DNA of 64,000 bases from Methylibium sp965279545 (GCF_965279545.1 NZ_OZ257250.1:496001-560000), one strand, 5' to 3'; numbered from the stretch's first letter, positions 1 through 14,000 are shown. The notes: generated by a model from the letters alone, not told the origin. A program made the numbers and translations.

Positions 1-52
1 CCGTCATGCCGGGGCCTCCCCTCCCTTCCCGGTGGCAACCAAGGACAAGACC

Positions 53-1330
53 ATGGCGTTCCGACGAAACCTGGCCCACTGGCGGCGACGCCTTTCGCAG
101 CTCGGCCCCGGCCTCATCACCGGGGCCGCCGACGACGATCCGAGCGGCATCGCGACCTACTCGCAGGCCGGCGCGCAGTTCGGGTTCGGCATGGCCTGGA
201 CCCTGGTCTTCACCTACCCGCTGATGACGGGCATCCAGATGGTCAGCGCGCGACTGGGCTGCCTCACCGGCAAGGGCCTGGCCGCCAACATCCGTGATCG
301 CTATCCGCGGCCGGTGCTGCTGGTCCTCGTCGGTCTGCTGGTGGTCGCGAACGTCATCAACATCGCCGCCGATCTGGCCGCGATGGGTGAAGCGCTGCGC
401 TTGATCGCCGGCGGCGCTGCGCACGTCTATGTGGTGAGCTTCGGGCTGCTGTGCCTGGTGTTGCAGGTGTTCCTGCCCTATGCCGGTTACGTGCAGTGGC
501 TCAAGTGGCTGACGCTGGCCTTGCTGTCCTATGTCGCCGTGGTGTTCAGCGTGCATGTGCCCTGGGGTGAAGTTGCGCGCGGGCTGGTCTGGCCCCGGCT
601 GAGCTGGGACGGCGCCACGGTCACCATGGTCGTCGCGGTGTTCGGCACCACGATCAGCCCCTATCTGTTCTTCTGGCAGGCGGCCCAGGAAGTCGAAGAC
701 CTGCGCGCCGCCGCCGGCGGTGGCGACTGGACGCACAGCGCGGCCGAGGTGCGGCGCCACCTGCGGCGCATCCGCTGGGACACCTTCATCGGCATGGGCT
801 TCTCGAACCTGATCGCGCTGTTCATCATGCTCAGCACCGGCGCCACGCTGTATGCGGCGGGCGTGCGCGACATCCAGACCTCGGCGCAGGCGGCCGAGGC
901 CCTGCGGCCGGTGGCCGGCGAGGCCGCCTTCCTCGTGTTCGGGCTCGGCATCATCGGCACCGGCCTGCTCGCGGTTCCCGTGCTGGCCGGCTCGGCCGCC
1001 TACGCGGTGACCGAGGCGATGGCCTGGCGCGGCGGGCTCGATCTCAAGCTGCAGCGCGGCGAAGGCAAGCGCTTCTACACCCTCATCGCCGTCGCGACGG
1101 TCGGCGGCGTGCTGCTCGATTTCTCGCCAGCCGATCCCATCAAGGAACTGTTCTGGTCGGCGGTCATCAACGGCGTGATCGCGGTGCCGATCATGGTCGT
1201 GTTGATGCTGCTGGGCGGCGACCGCGAGGTGATGGGCGGCAACACCATCGGTGCCCGCCTGCGCTGGCTCGGCTGGCTGGCGGCGGCGGCGATGGCGGCC
1301 TCCGTGGTCGCGATGTTCGTGCTGTGGTAA
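53..1330 (+). CDS. Nramp-family divalent metal transporter with atypical metal-site motifs
   Basis: Inner-membrane protein of about 425 residues, with roughly eleven hydrophobic segments, in the Nramp (SLC11) family that couples divalent metal uptake to protons. In the first helix the canonical DPGN metal-binding motif reads DPSG (residues 29-32 from this start), and in the sixth helix the usual MPH motif reads SPY (about 202-204). Two standard manganese ligands, Asn and Met, are therefore missing. Related families lacking the Met transport Mg2+ or have unknown substrates, so the metal cannot be named. I chose ATG 53 because AAGGA (41-45) lies just upstream; GTG 32 is also open, and the frame has no stop back to the window edge, so the true start could lie outside. 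The gene is followed by parE in the same direction. Confidence 0.8.
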   Translation: MAFRRNLAHWRRRLSQLGPGLITGAADDDPSGIATYSQAGAQFGFGMAWTLVFTYPLMTGIQMVSARLGCLTGKGLAANIRDRYPRPVLLVLVGLLVVANVINIAADLAAMGEALRLIAGGAAHVYVVSFGLLCLVLQVFLPYAGYVQWLKWLTLALLSYVAVVFSVHVPWGEVARGLVWPRLSWDGATVTMVVAVFGTTISPYLFFWQAAQEVEDLRAAAGGGDWTHSAAEVRRHLRRIRWDTFIGMGFSNLIALFIMLSTGATLYAAGVRDIQTSAQAAEALRPVAGEAAFLVFGLGIIGTGLLAVPVLAGSAAYAVTEAMAWRGGLDLKLQRGEGKRFYTLIAVATVGGVLLDFSPADPIKELFWSAVINGVIAVPIMVVLMLLGGDREVMGGNTIGARLRWLGWLAAAAMAASVVAMFVLW

Positions 1331-1376
1331 GCCCGCGCGCCGGTGCACGCACGGCGGCTCCCTAGAATCTTCGGCC

Positions 1377-3352
<1,976 letters not shown>

Positions 3353-3356
<4 letters not shown>

Positions 3357-3892
3357 GCGAGTCCTGCACCGGGGTGCGCCTGCGTCCCACCATGCTGTCC
3401 GACCTCGACTTCGTGCTGACGGTCGAGCAGGACCCTGCCTGCCGCCCCTACATCACGCCCTGGGAGCGCACCCAGCACGAAGGCGCGGTGCGCTTCCCTG
3501 ATTTCCGCCACTTCATCGTCGAGGCCGGTGCCGGCACGCAGGCCGTCGGCTTCGTGATCCTGCAGGGCTGCCGCAGCCGGCATCGCTCGATCGAACTCAA
3601 GCGCATGGTGGTCATGACGCAGGGCAGGGGCCTGGGCCGCGCCTGCCTGCGCCAGCTCAAGCAGATGGCGTTTCGCGACCTGCATGCGCACCGCTTCTGG
3701 CTCGACGTGAAGACCCACAACGTGCGCGCCAAGGCGCTCTACGACAGCGAGGGCTTCGTCGAGGAGGGCCGACTGCGCGAATGCGTGCGCAACGAAGAGG
3801 GCAGCGAACCGGTCTACGACTCGCTGATCGTGATGTCGCTGCTCGAAGCCGAGTACGCCGTGCGGCGGCAAGCGGGGCAGGAAGCCGCTTGA
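3353..3892 (+). CDS. GNAT-family N-acetyltransferase (RimJ-like)
   Basis: A 179-residue acetyltransferase of the RimJ/RimL type. The acetyl-CoA-binding stretch is GRGLGRACLRQLKQMAF, followed by the family pattern HRFWLDVKTHNVRAKALYDSEGFVEEG. Family members acetylate protein N-termini, antibiotics or small amines; nothing here identifies the substrate. The GTG start overlaps the parE stop codon by 4 bases, so the gene is translationally coupled to parE and shares its transcript. The last codons overlap the -35 element of the toxin-antitoxin promoter that follows. Confidence 0.85.
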
Positions 3893-3918
3893 GATATACA
3901 ATTCTGCACCTGTATATC
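3889..3918 (+). promoter_or_regulatory. Promoter and palindromic operator of the toxin-antitoxin operon
   Basis: TTGAGA (3889-3894, overlapping the previous stop codon) and TATATC (3913-3918) form a sigma-70-like promoter with an 18-bp spacer. A perfect inverted repeat, GATATACA (3893-3900) and TGTATATC (3911-3918), with a 10-bp gap, lies across it. AbrB-type antitoxins bind such palindromes to repress their own operon, so this is probably the autoregulatory site. The gene begins 20 bp downstream with a GGAG-type ribosome binding site. Confidence 0.7.
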
Positions 3919-3937
3919 CAGAACGGTCGGAGATTCC

Positions 3938-4174
3938 ATGCAAGTCTCGAAATGGGGCAACAGCCTGGCGGTGCGGCTGCCGGCAGCCGTGGTCGAAGTG
4001 CTCGGGCTCAAGGAAGGTGATGACATCGAGATCGGCGTCGCCGGCAAGGGCAAGTTCATCGTCAGTCGCTCGCCGAGCAATCGCGAAGTTCTCGCGCGTC
4101 TGCGCAAGTACCGCGGGCAGCTGCCGGCCGACTTCAAGTTCGACCGCCTCGAAGCCTACGAGGGCCGCGGGTGA
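3938..4174 (+). CDS. AbrB/MazE-type antitoxin (VapB-like)
   Basis: A 78-residue protein that opens with the swapped-hairpin DNA-binding motif of AbrB/MazE antitoxins (QVSKWGNSLAVRLPAAVVE, then LGLKEGDDIEI). The C-terminal part (about residues 50-78) would wrap the toxin. Its GTGA overlap with the downstream PIN-domain gene, the usual antitoxin-toxin coupling, and the palindrome in its promoter support this. It should neutralise the PIN toxin and repress the operon. VapB is used here in the broad sense; the sequence does not decide the subfamily. Confidence 0.87.
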   Translation: MQVSKWGNSLAVRLPAAVVEVLGLKEGDDIEIGVAGKGKFIVSRSPSNREVLARLRKYRGQLPADFKFDRLEAYEGRG

Positions 4175-4569
4175 CCCGCAGCGCTTTCTTCGACACGAAC
4201 ATCGCGCTCTATCTGCTGACCGGCGACGAGGCGAAGGCCGATCTGGCCGAGGATCTGCTGGCCACGGGGGGCACGATCAGCGTGCAGGTGCTGAACGAGT
4301 TCGTTGCCGTGGCGCGGTGCAAGGGTGCGACGCCGTGGCCGAAGATCGACGAAGTTCTCTCGGCGTTGCGGCAGGTCTGCCGGGTCGAGCCCTTGACGGT
4401 CGCGACCCATGAGCGGGCCCTGGCCTTGGCCCGGCGCTACGGCTTCCCGATCTACGACGCCACCATCGCGGCCAGCGCCTTGCTGTCGGGTTGCACGACC
4501 TTGTACTCCGAGGACTTCCAGCACGGTCAGACCCTGGACGGCCTGACCATCCACAACCCGTTCCGTTGA
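4171..4569 (+). CDS. PIN-domain ribonuclease toxin (VapC-like)
   Basis: A 132-residue PIN-domain protein. The expected acidic metal-binding residues are visible: Asp8 in FFDTN, Glu43 in QVLNEF, Asp96 in PIYDATIAAS and Asp115 in LYSEDFQHG. PIN toxins are Mg2+-dependent RNases, in studied cases cutting tRNA or rRNA loops; the target here is unknown. The GTG start overlaps the antitoxin stop by 4 bases. All active-site residues are present, so the pair appears intact. It lies between the parE-GNAT unit and parC, an unusual place for an accessory module. Confidence 0.87.
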   Translation: MTRSAFFDTNIALYLLTGDEAKADLAEDLLATGGTISVQVLNEFVAVARCKGATPWPKIDEVLSALRQVCRVEPLTVATHERALALARRYGFPIYDATIAASALLSGCTTLYSEDFQHGQTLDGLTIHNPFR

Positions 4570-4621
4570 ACGCACCGAAGCACGACAAAAGCACACGGCC
4601 CGAGGCCGGTGACCCGCCTGC

Positions 4622-6940
<2,319 letters not shown>

Positions 6941-6942
6941 AC

Positions 6943-6958
6943 GGCCGCACCGGCGGCC
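6943..6958. terminator. Hairpin between convergent parC and small hypothetical gene
   Basis: GGCCGC and GCGGCC arms with a 4-nt loop follow the parC stop by two bases and lie just before the stop of the oppositely oriented downstream gene. No T-run follows on either side, so termination is only a guess from position. Confidence 0.3.
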
Positions 6959-6964
6959 GGTGGC

Positions 6965-7318
6965 TCACTTGCCGCGCGCGGTGCGGCGCGGTCGCGACGG
7001 CGCGTTGACCGCCGGCTGGGACGCCGCCGAAGCCTTGGTCGCCGCCTTGCGGCGCGGGGGAACGGCCGGGGCGGCGGCCCGCACCGGCGCCGATGCGGGA
7101 GGGCTCGGCGGCACGACGAGTCCCATCGGCGGCTGTACCGGCAGGCTCGGCCAGCTCGTGCGCCAGTAGCGCCACCAGTCCTCGGTCGCCTGGGTCGCCT
7201 GCTGCCAGAGCTCGCGCTGCGTCTCGGCGAGGGCGTCCGGCGTCCACAGCGCGGCATCCGGCGTGGGGGGCGGCACGCTGTCGCCGTCGGGGAACCAGAA
7301 GCGGTGCCAGGGGGTCAT
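6965..7318 (-). CDS. Small protein with Trp-rich N-terminus and basic Ala/Pro tail
   Basis: A 117-residue protein I do not recognise. The first half is rich in Trp and Gln (HRFWFPDGD, ELWQQATQATEDWWRYWRTSWP) and could form an amphipathic helix. The second half is low-complexity Ala, Pro, Lys and Arg, ending PSRPRRTARGK, similar in composition to the tails of PhaF-type phasins or nucleoid-associated proteins. A polyhydroxyalkanoate-granule or DNA-associated role is possible but unproven. An AGGAGAC-type ribosome binding site precedes the ATG. The gene lies alone between parC (convergent) and dsbB. Confidence 0.6.
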   Translation of the reverse strand: MTPWHRFWFPDGDSVPPPTPDAALWTPDALAETQRELWQQATQATEDWWRYWRTSWPSLPVQPPMGLVVPPSPPASAPVRAAAPAVPPRRKAATKASAASQPAVNAPSRPRRTARGK

Positions 7319-7394
7319 GGCCGGTCTCCTTCGGCGCGTTCCTGCGCCGCGGGCAGCAGCATAGTCTTCGTGCGTGACGCTGTGTTGACCTCGT

Positions 7395-7922
7395 TCAGGC
7401 CCGGGATTTGCGATGCCACAGCAGCAACGCGGCGGTGAGGCCCAGCAAGGTGAACAGCAGCCCGCTCCACACCTCGAAGGGCTGCCCGAGCAGGCGGGCG
7501 GACGCGGCCTCGGCGCAGGTGGCCGTGACCTGGAACAGCCACGGCACGGCGGTCTCGAGGCCGGTCACGTTCAGGAAGCGGTCGGCCAGCGTGAAGGCGC
7601 AGCTGCTGTCCTGCGCCGCGACCTGGTGCTGGAACACCGCCGCGGCGATGCCGCCCGCCGAGAGCATGAACACCAGCAGCGTCGCGAGCAGCGTCGCCGC
7701 CCGCGCCGGCGTGGCCCAGCCGACCAGCGCGACCGCGGCGATCGCGAGGTAGAGCACCCGCTGGAAGATGCACCACGGGCAGGGCAGCATGCCGAACGCA
7801 TGCTGCGCGACCAGCGCCGCGCCGACCGCGGCGACGCAGATCAGCGCCACCAGCGCCAGCACGCCGCGCGGCACGCGGTGAAAGACGCTGGCGGGGCGGG
7901 ATCCCTTGCCGGCAGCCGTCAC
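7395..7922 (-). CDS. dsbB: Disulfide bond formation protein DsbB
   Basis: Inner-membrane quinone reductase of 175 residues that reoxidises periplasmic DsbA. It shows four hydrophobic segments and both redox cysteine pairs: Cys48-Cys51 in LPCPWC, and Cys108 and Cys136 in the periplasmic loop. The GTG start overlaps the stop codon of the upstream RidA gene by 4 bases, so the two are probably co-transcribed. A much longer frame upstream on the same strand is read-through of the comEC complement and is not part of this gene. Confidence 0.93.
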   Translation of the reverse strand: MTAAGKGSRPASVFHRVPRGVLALVALICVAAVGAALVAQHAFGMLPCPWCIFQRVLYLAIAAVALVGWATPARAATLLATLLVFMLSAGGIAAAVFQHQVAAQDSSCAFTLADRFLNVTGLETAVPWLFQVTATCAEAASARLLGQPFEVWSGLLFTLLGLTAALLLWHRKSRA

Positions 7923-8383
7923 GCAGCCACCTCGGCGATCAGCTCGATCTCGACGCAGGCGCCCATCGGCAGCTGGGCCACGCCGAAGGCGCTGCGGGCG
8001 TGGGCACCACGGTCGGCGCCGAACACCTCGCCGATCAGCTCGGACGCGCCGTTGGTCACCAGGTGGTGCTCGGTGTAGCTGGGTGCGCTGTTGACCAGGC
8101 TCAGCAGCTTGACGATGCGCAGCACGCGCTCGAGGTCGCCGCCGACCGCGGCATTCAGCGTGCCCAGCAGGTCGATCGCGACTGCGCGCGCGGCGGCCTT
8201 GCCGGCGTCGGTTGCCATGTCGGTACCCAGCTGGCCGACATGCGGTTTGCCGCCCTGCTTGGCGATGTGGCCCGACAGGAAGACCAGGTTGCCGCTGCGC
8301 ACGAAGGGCACGTACGCGGCGGCGGGCACGGCCACCGGCGGCAGCACGATGCCGAGGTCTTTGAGGCGTTGCTGGATCGACAT
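7919..8383 (-). CDS. RidA-family (YjgF/YER057c) enamine/imine deaminase-like protein
   Basis: A 154-residue RidA-like protein. Family motifs are VRSGNLVFLSGHIA near the N-terminus and a C-terminal ARSAFGVAQLPMGACVEIELIAEV, with Glu near the end as in the family. Characterised RidA proteins hydrolyse reactive enamines and imines produced by PLP enzymes. This longer variant (with KLLSLVNSAP) belongs to the YjgH/YoaB-like branch, whose substrates are less clear. The start was placed at MSIQQRLKDLG because AGGAG precedes it; an upstream in-frame ATG lacks such a signal. The stop codon overlaps the dsbB start. Confidence 0.88.
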   Translation of the reverse strand: MSIQQRLKDLGIVLPPVAVPAAAYVPFVRSGNLVFLSGHIAKQGGKPHVGQLGTDMATDAGKAAARAVAIDLLGTLNAAVGGDLERVLRIVKLLSLVNSAPSYTEHHLVTNGASELIGEVFGADRGAHARSAFGVAQLPMGACVEIELIAEVAA

Positions 8384-8483
8384 GACGAGGCTCCTTTGCG
8401 CGGGCGCCGATCGTACCGCGCGGCCCGTCACCCCCGTCGTGCAAGGCCTCCCGCCGGCTCGTGTGCCTGCCTACACTGGCCGC

Positions 8484-11030
8484 ATGCCTTCCTTCCCTCC
8501 GACGCCGGTCGCGAGCGTGCTGGCCGCGGGTGCCGGCGTGGTGCTGGGAGCGGCGCTGCAACTGCAGCAGGCGGCACTGTGGCCGCCGCCCGGCTATGCG
8601 GCCCTTTGCGCGCTCGGCCTCGCAGCATGGGGCCTGTTCGCGATCCTGCGTGGCCGTGCCGGCGGTGCGGTCCCCCGGGCGGCGCTGCTGGCCGGTGTGC
8701 TGGTGGCATCGGCCGGTGCCGCGACGAGCTTCGGGGCCACCGGCTTGCGAGCCGGCTGGCGGCTGGCCGAGCAGCTGCCGGCCGGACTCGAAGGCCGCGA
8801 CATGGTCGTGGTCGGCGTGGTCGCCGGCCTGCCGCAGCGGTCGCCCGATGCCTGGCGGTTTCGCTTCGAACCGGAGTCGGCGCGCATCGGCGACGCGGCC
8901 TTGGACCTGCCGTCGCGGCTGACGCTCGGCTGGTATGCGACGCCCGACGGGGCCGAGCTCCCGATGCTGCGGGCCGGCCAGCGCTGGCAGCTGACACTGC
9001 GGCTCAAGCGACCGCACGGCCTGTCCAACCCCCAGGGTTTCGACTACGAGTTGTACCTGTTCGAGCAAGGCGTGCGCGCCACCGGCACGGTGCGCACGAC
9101 GCGCGGCACAGCGAACCGCCTGCTCGGCGAAGCGGCCGGCCAGGCGATCGACCGGCTGCGGCAGTCGGTGCGCGATGCCATCGCGGCGCGCGTGGCCGAC
9201 CCGTCGTCGGCCGGCGTGCTGGCGGCGTTGGCGGTGGGCGACCAAGCCGCGATCGAGCGCGAGGACTGGGCGCTGTACCGCAACACCGGCGTCGCGCACC
9301 TGATGTCGATCAGCGGCCTGCACGTCACGATGTTCGCGTGGCTCGCGGGCCTGTGCGTCGGCTGGTTGTGGCGTCGCAGTGCGCGCGCGATGCTGGCCTG
9401 CCCGGCCCCGCTCGCCGCGCGCTGGGGGGGCGTGGCGGCGGCCTGTGCCTATGCGGTGTTCTCCGGCTGGGGCGTGCCGGCGCAGCGCACGGTCGTGATG
9501 CTCGCCACCGTGGCCATGGTCGCTGCCGCGGGTCTGCGCTGGAGCTGGCCGCTGGTCTGGACCGCAGCGATGGTCGTCGTGACGGCGATCGACCCGTGGG
9601 CGCTGCTGCAGCCGGGCTTCTGGTTGTCGTTCATGGCCGTCGGCCTGCTGCTGGCCTCGGGCGAGGTTCGCGGACTGGCCGCAGCCGGCCCCCGCCTCGC
9701 GCCTGACCCGGCACGTCCACGCTGGCGCGGCATCCTGGCCCGGCTTCGGTCCCTGCTGGCCGGCGGTCTGCGCACCCAGCTGGTCGCGACGCTGGGCCTG
9801 GCCCCGTTGACGCTGGTGTTCTTTCAACAGCTGTCGCTGGTCGGCTTCGTCGCCAACCTCGTCGCCATTCCGGTGGTCACGCTGCTGGTCACACCGCTGG
9901 CGCTGCTCGGCGTGCTGCTGCCGCCGCTGTGGCTGCCCACGGCCTGGGTGGTGGAGCGGCTCAATGACGGGCTGCAGGTGCTCGCGGCGCCGGCCTGGGC
10001 GGTGTGGTCGGTGCCCGCCGCGCCGCCGTGGGCGGTGGCCTGCGGTCTGTTCGGCGCGGCGCTCGCGCTGGCGCCGCTGCCGTGGCGCGTGCGTGCGCTC
10101 GGCTTGCCCCTGCTGCTGCCGCTGCTGGTGCCGACGGTGGTGCGACCCGCAGCGGGCGCCTATGAGATGACGGTGGTCGATGTCGGCCAGGGCACGGCGG
10201 TGCTGCTGCGCACGGCGGGGCACACGCTGCTCTACGACACCGGGCCGCAGTATTCGCGTGAAGCCGATGCCGGCGAACGGGTGCTGCTGCCGCTGCTGCA
10301 CGCGCTCGGGGAACGAGGGCTCGACCTGTTGATGCTCAGCCACCGCGACACCGATCACGTGGGCGGTGCCGCCGCCGTGCTGCGCGCGCTGCCGGTGGCG
10401 CGGCTCGCGAGCTCGCTCGAAGCGAGTCACCCCTTGCTCGCGCTGGCCGGTGCGCGCGGTGTCGGTGTCGTGCCTTGCGAGGCCGGCCAGCGCTGGGTCT
10501 GGGACGGTGTGCGCTTCGAGCTGCTGCATCCCACGGCCGAGGCGCTGCTGGCCGCCGAGCGCGTCAAGACCAAGCCCAATACCCTGAGCTGCGTGTTGCG
10601 CGTCAGTGGTCGCTGGGACCAGCAGGAGCGGGCGGTGTTGCTGACCGGCGACCTCGAGAGCGAGCAGGAGGCGAGGCTGGTGGCCGCGCGAGGCGGGGCC
10701 CTCGCGAGCGAGGTGCTGCTGGTGCCGCACCATGGCAGCAAGACCTCGTCCAGCCCGGCCTTCCTGGACGCCGTGGCACCCCGGGTTGCCGTCGTGCAGG
10801 CCGGCTACCGCAACCGTTTCGGCCACCCGGCGCCCGAGGTGCTGGCGCGCTATGCCGAACGCGGCATAGCGGTGGTCGACAGCCCGCGCTGCGGCGCCTG
10901 GCGCTTCGGGCCGCAAGGCCGCGCCTGCTGGCGTCCACAGGTCCGGCGCTATTGGCATCACCCCGACACGGGCTACACGCACAATGGCGTGGAAGTTGCT
11001 AACCCTGCGGAGCCGGAATCGACCGACTGA
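8484..11030 (+). CDS. comEC: DNA internalization protein ComEC/Rec2
   Basis: Inner-membrane channel for single-stranded DNA uptake in natural transformation. The 848-residue protein has the full family layout: an N-terminal DUF4131 region (about 20-200), the multi-helix ComEC/competence core (with NTGVAHLMSISGLHVTMFAW), and a C-terminal metallo-beta-lactamase-like domain with SHRDTDHVGG (His620) and LVPHHGSKTSSS. Nothing is truncated. A TACACT hexamer (8472-8477) ends 6 nt before the ATG, which suggests a leaderless mRNA. The gene is divergent from ridA-dsbB. Confidence 0.93.
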   Translation: MPSFPPTPVASVLAAGAGVVLGAALQLQQAALWPPPGYAALCALGLAAWGLFAILRGRAGGAVPRAALLAGVLVASAGAATSFGATGLRAGWRLAEQLPAGLEGRDMVVVGVVAGLPQRSPDAWRFRFEPESARIGDAALDLPSRLTLGWYATPDGAELPMLRAGQRWQLTLRLKRPHGLSNPQGFDYELYLFEQGVRATGTVRTTRGTANRLLGEAAGQAIDRLRQSVRDAIAARVADPSSAGVLAALAVGDQAAIEREDWALYRNTGVAHLMSISGLHVTMFAWLAGLCVGWLWRRSARAMLACPAPLAARWGGVAAACAYAVFSGWGVPAQRTVVMLATVAMVAAAGLRWSWPLVWTAAMVVVTAIDPWALLQPGFWLSFMAVGLLLASGEVRGLAAAGPRLAPDPARPRWRGILARLRSLLAGGLRTQLVATLGLAPLTLVFFQQLSLVGFVANLVAIPVVTLLVTPLALLGVLLPPLWLPTAWVVERLNDGLQVLAAPAWAVWSVPAAPPWAVACGLFGAALALAPLPWRVRALGLPLLLPLLVPTVVRPAAGAYEMTVVDVGQGTAVLLRTAGHTLLYDTGPQYSREADAGERVLLPLLHALGERGLDLLMLSHRDTDHVGGAAAVLRALPVARLASSLEASHPLLALAGARGVGVVPCEAGQRWVWDGVRFELLHPTAEALLAAERVKTKPNTLSCVLRVSGRWDQQERAVLLTGDLESEQEARLVAARGGALASEVLLVPHHGSKTSSSPAFLDAVAPRVAVVQAGYRNRFGHPAPEVLARYAERGIAVVDSPRCGAWRFGPQGRACWRPQVRRYWHHPDTGYTHNGVEVANPAEPESTD

Positions 11031-11066
11031 CGCCGGCACGCACCGCCCGTTCCGAAGGAGAGCCTC

Positions 11067-14000
11067 TTGTCGATTCATGTCGCGCTGAACCATGTCACGC
11101 ACTACCGCTACGACCGGCGCGTCGCGCTCGGGCCGCAGGTGGTACGCCTGCGGCCGGCGCCGCACTGCCGCACGCCGATCCTCAGCTATTCACTGCGCGT
11201 CGAGCCGGTCGACCATTTCATCAACTGGCAGCAGGACCCGTTCTCGAACTACCTCGCGCGGCTGGTGTTTGCCGAGAAGACGACCGAATTCAAGATCACC
11301 GTCGACCTCGTTGCCGAGATGTCGGTCTACAACCCGTTCGACTTCTTCCTCGAACCCAGCGCCGAGAATTTTCCGTTCAGCTACGAAGAAGGCCTCGAGC
11401 GCGAGCTCGCGCCCTATCTGGTGGGGGGCGAGCTGACGCCGCGCTTCAAGGCCTTCGTCGACAGCGTGCCGCGCAAGACGCAGCGCACGATCGATTTCCT
11501 GGTGGGCCTGAATCAGCGCCTGCAGCACGACATCAGCTACCTGATCCGCATGGAGCCCGGCGTGCAGACGCCCGAGCAGACCCTGGAGTCCGGTGCCGGT
11601 TCCTGCCGCGACACCGGTTGGCTGCTGGTGCAGGCGCTGCGCCACATGGGCCTGGCGGCACGCTTCGTCTCGGGCTACCTGATTCAGCTCAAGCCCGACG
11701 TGAAGTCGCTCGACGGCCCGAGCGGCGCCGAGACCGACTTCACCGATCTGCACGCCTGGTGCGAGGTCTACCTGCCCGGGGCCGGCTGGATCGGTCTCGA
11801 CCCGACCTCGGGTCTGATGGCCGGCGAGGGCCACATTCCGGTCGCCTGCACGCCCGAGCCATCGAGCGCGGCACCGGTCGAAGGCGGGGTCGACGAGAGC
11901 GAGGTGGAGTTCGTCCACTCGATGAGCGTCACCCGCATCCACGAGTCGCCGCGCGTGACCAAGCCCTACACCGAGGAGCAGTGGGCGCAGGTGCTGTCGC
12001 TCGGCGAGCAGGTCGACCTGCAGCTCAAGGCGCAGGACGTGCGGCTCACGCAGGGCGGCGAGCCGACCTTCGTGTCGGTCTACGACCGCGAGGGCGCCGA
12101 GTGGAACACCGCCGCGCTCGGCCCCACGAAACGCGGCTTCGCCAACGAGCTGGTGCAGCGCCTGCGTGCGCGCTACGGCGTCGGCGGCTTCCTGCACTTC
12201 GGGCAGGGCAAGTGGTACCCGGGCGAGCAGCTGCCGCGCTGGGCGCTGAGCATCTTCTGGCGCGCCGACGGCGAGCCGTGCTGGATCGACCCGACGCTGT
12301 TCGCCGACGAGCGCCAGCCCACCGGCTACAGCGAGGTCGAGTCCAAGGCCTTCATCGAGTTGCTGGCGCGCAAGCTCGGCCTGGCCACCGACTACATCCA
12401 GGCCGGTTATGAAGACACCTGGTACTACCTGTGGCGCGAACGCCGGCTGCCGGTCAACGTCGACCCCTTCGATGCGCGGCTCGACGACGAGCTGGAGCGC
12501 GCCCGCCTGCGCAAGGTGTTCGACCAGGGGCTCGCCAAGGTCGTCGGCTACATGCTGCCGATCAAGCGCGAGCCGGGTGCGCCCGGTCTGGCCGGGCCGA
12601 GCTGGACCACCGGCCCCTGGTTCTTCCGTGACGAGCGCATGTACCTGATGCCGGGCGACTCGCCGATGGGCTACCGGCTGCCGCTCGATTCGCTGCCGTG
12701 GGTCACGAAGGGCGACTACCCCTACCTGATCGACGCCGACCCGTTCGCGCCGGCCGGCCGGCTGCGCTCGGTCGCCGCGCTGCGGGCGCAGTACGGCGAG
12801 CACGCCTTCCGCGCTGCGCAGGGCGCGGGGGCCGGCCCGTCTGCGGACGGCAGCGATGGGGGCGGGGCGGCCGCGCTCGCGGGTGCTTCGCCCGCTGGAG
12901 CCGGTGCCGGTGAGGGCGCAGGGGCAGGTGCGGGTGTGGGCACGGGGGCGGGCTCGACGCCAGGCGCTGCCGCCCGCCGCGGGCTGACGCACAGGCCCGC
13001 CCGCTTCGAATCGGCCGCGTGGATCACGCGCACTGCGATGTGCGTCGAGGTGCGTGGGGGCATCCTCTATGTCTTCATGCCACCGCTGGAGCTGCTCGAC
13101 GACTACCTCGACCTGCTGGCCGCGATCGAGGCCACGGCGGCGGCGCTGGGCATCAAGCTCGTGCTCGAAGGCTATCCGCCGCCGCGCGACGTGCGGCTGA
13201 AGATGCTGCAGGTGACCCCCGACCCCGGCGTGATCGAGGTCAACATCCATCCGGCCTCGAGCTGGGAGCAACTGGTCGACCACACCGAGTTCCTCTACGA
13301 GGCGGCCCACGAAACGCGGCTGTCGACCGAGAAGTTCATGCTCGACGGCCGCCACACCGGCACCGGTGGCGGCAACCACTTCGTGCTCGGCGGCGCCACG
13401 CCGGCCGACAGCCCCTTCCTGCGCCGGCCCGACCTGCTGGCGAGCCTGCTGGCCTACTGGCACAACCATCCGAGCCTGTCCTACCTGTTCTCGGGCATGT
13501 TCATCGGCCCGACCAGTCAGGCCCCGCGCATCGACGAGGCGCGCAACGACCAGGTGTTCGAGCTCGAGATCGCGCTGCAGGAGATCGAGCGCCAGACCGC
13601 GAGCTTCGCGCAGGTGCCGCCATGGACGGTCGACCGCACGCTGCGCAACATCCTGATCGACGTCACCGGCAACACCCACCGTGCCGAGTTCTGCATCGAC
13701 AAGCTGTACTCGCCGGACGGCCCGACCGGCCGGCTGGGCCTGCTCGAGCTGCGCGCCTTCGAGATGCCGCCGCACGCGCGCATGAGCCTGGTGCAGCAAC
13801 TGCTGTTGCGCGCGCTGGTCGCGCGCTTCTGGCGCACGCCCTATACCGGCGGCAGCGTGACGCGCCTGACGCGCTGGGGCACCGAGCTGCACGACCGCTT
13901 CCTGCTGCCGACCTTCGTGCAGATGGACTTCGACGACGTGCTGGCCGAGTTGCGCCAGGACGGCTTCGCCTTCGATCCCGCCTGGTTCGCGCCGCACTTC

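Noticed and set aside
7395..11165. A 1256-codon minus-strand frame covering dsbB and the complement of comEC
   Set aside because: Only its last 175 codons are a real gene (dsbB). The rest is rich in Arg, Ala, Gln and His with no family motif and lies opposite the well-supported ridA and comEC genes; long antisense frames are common in such GC-rich DNA.
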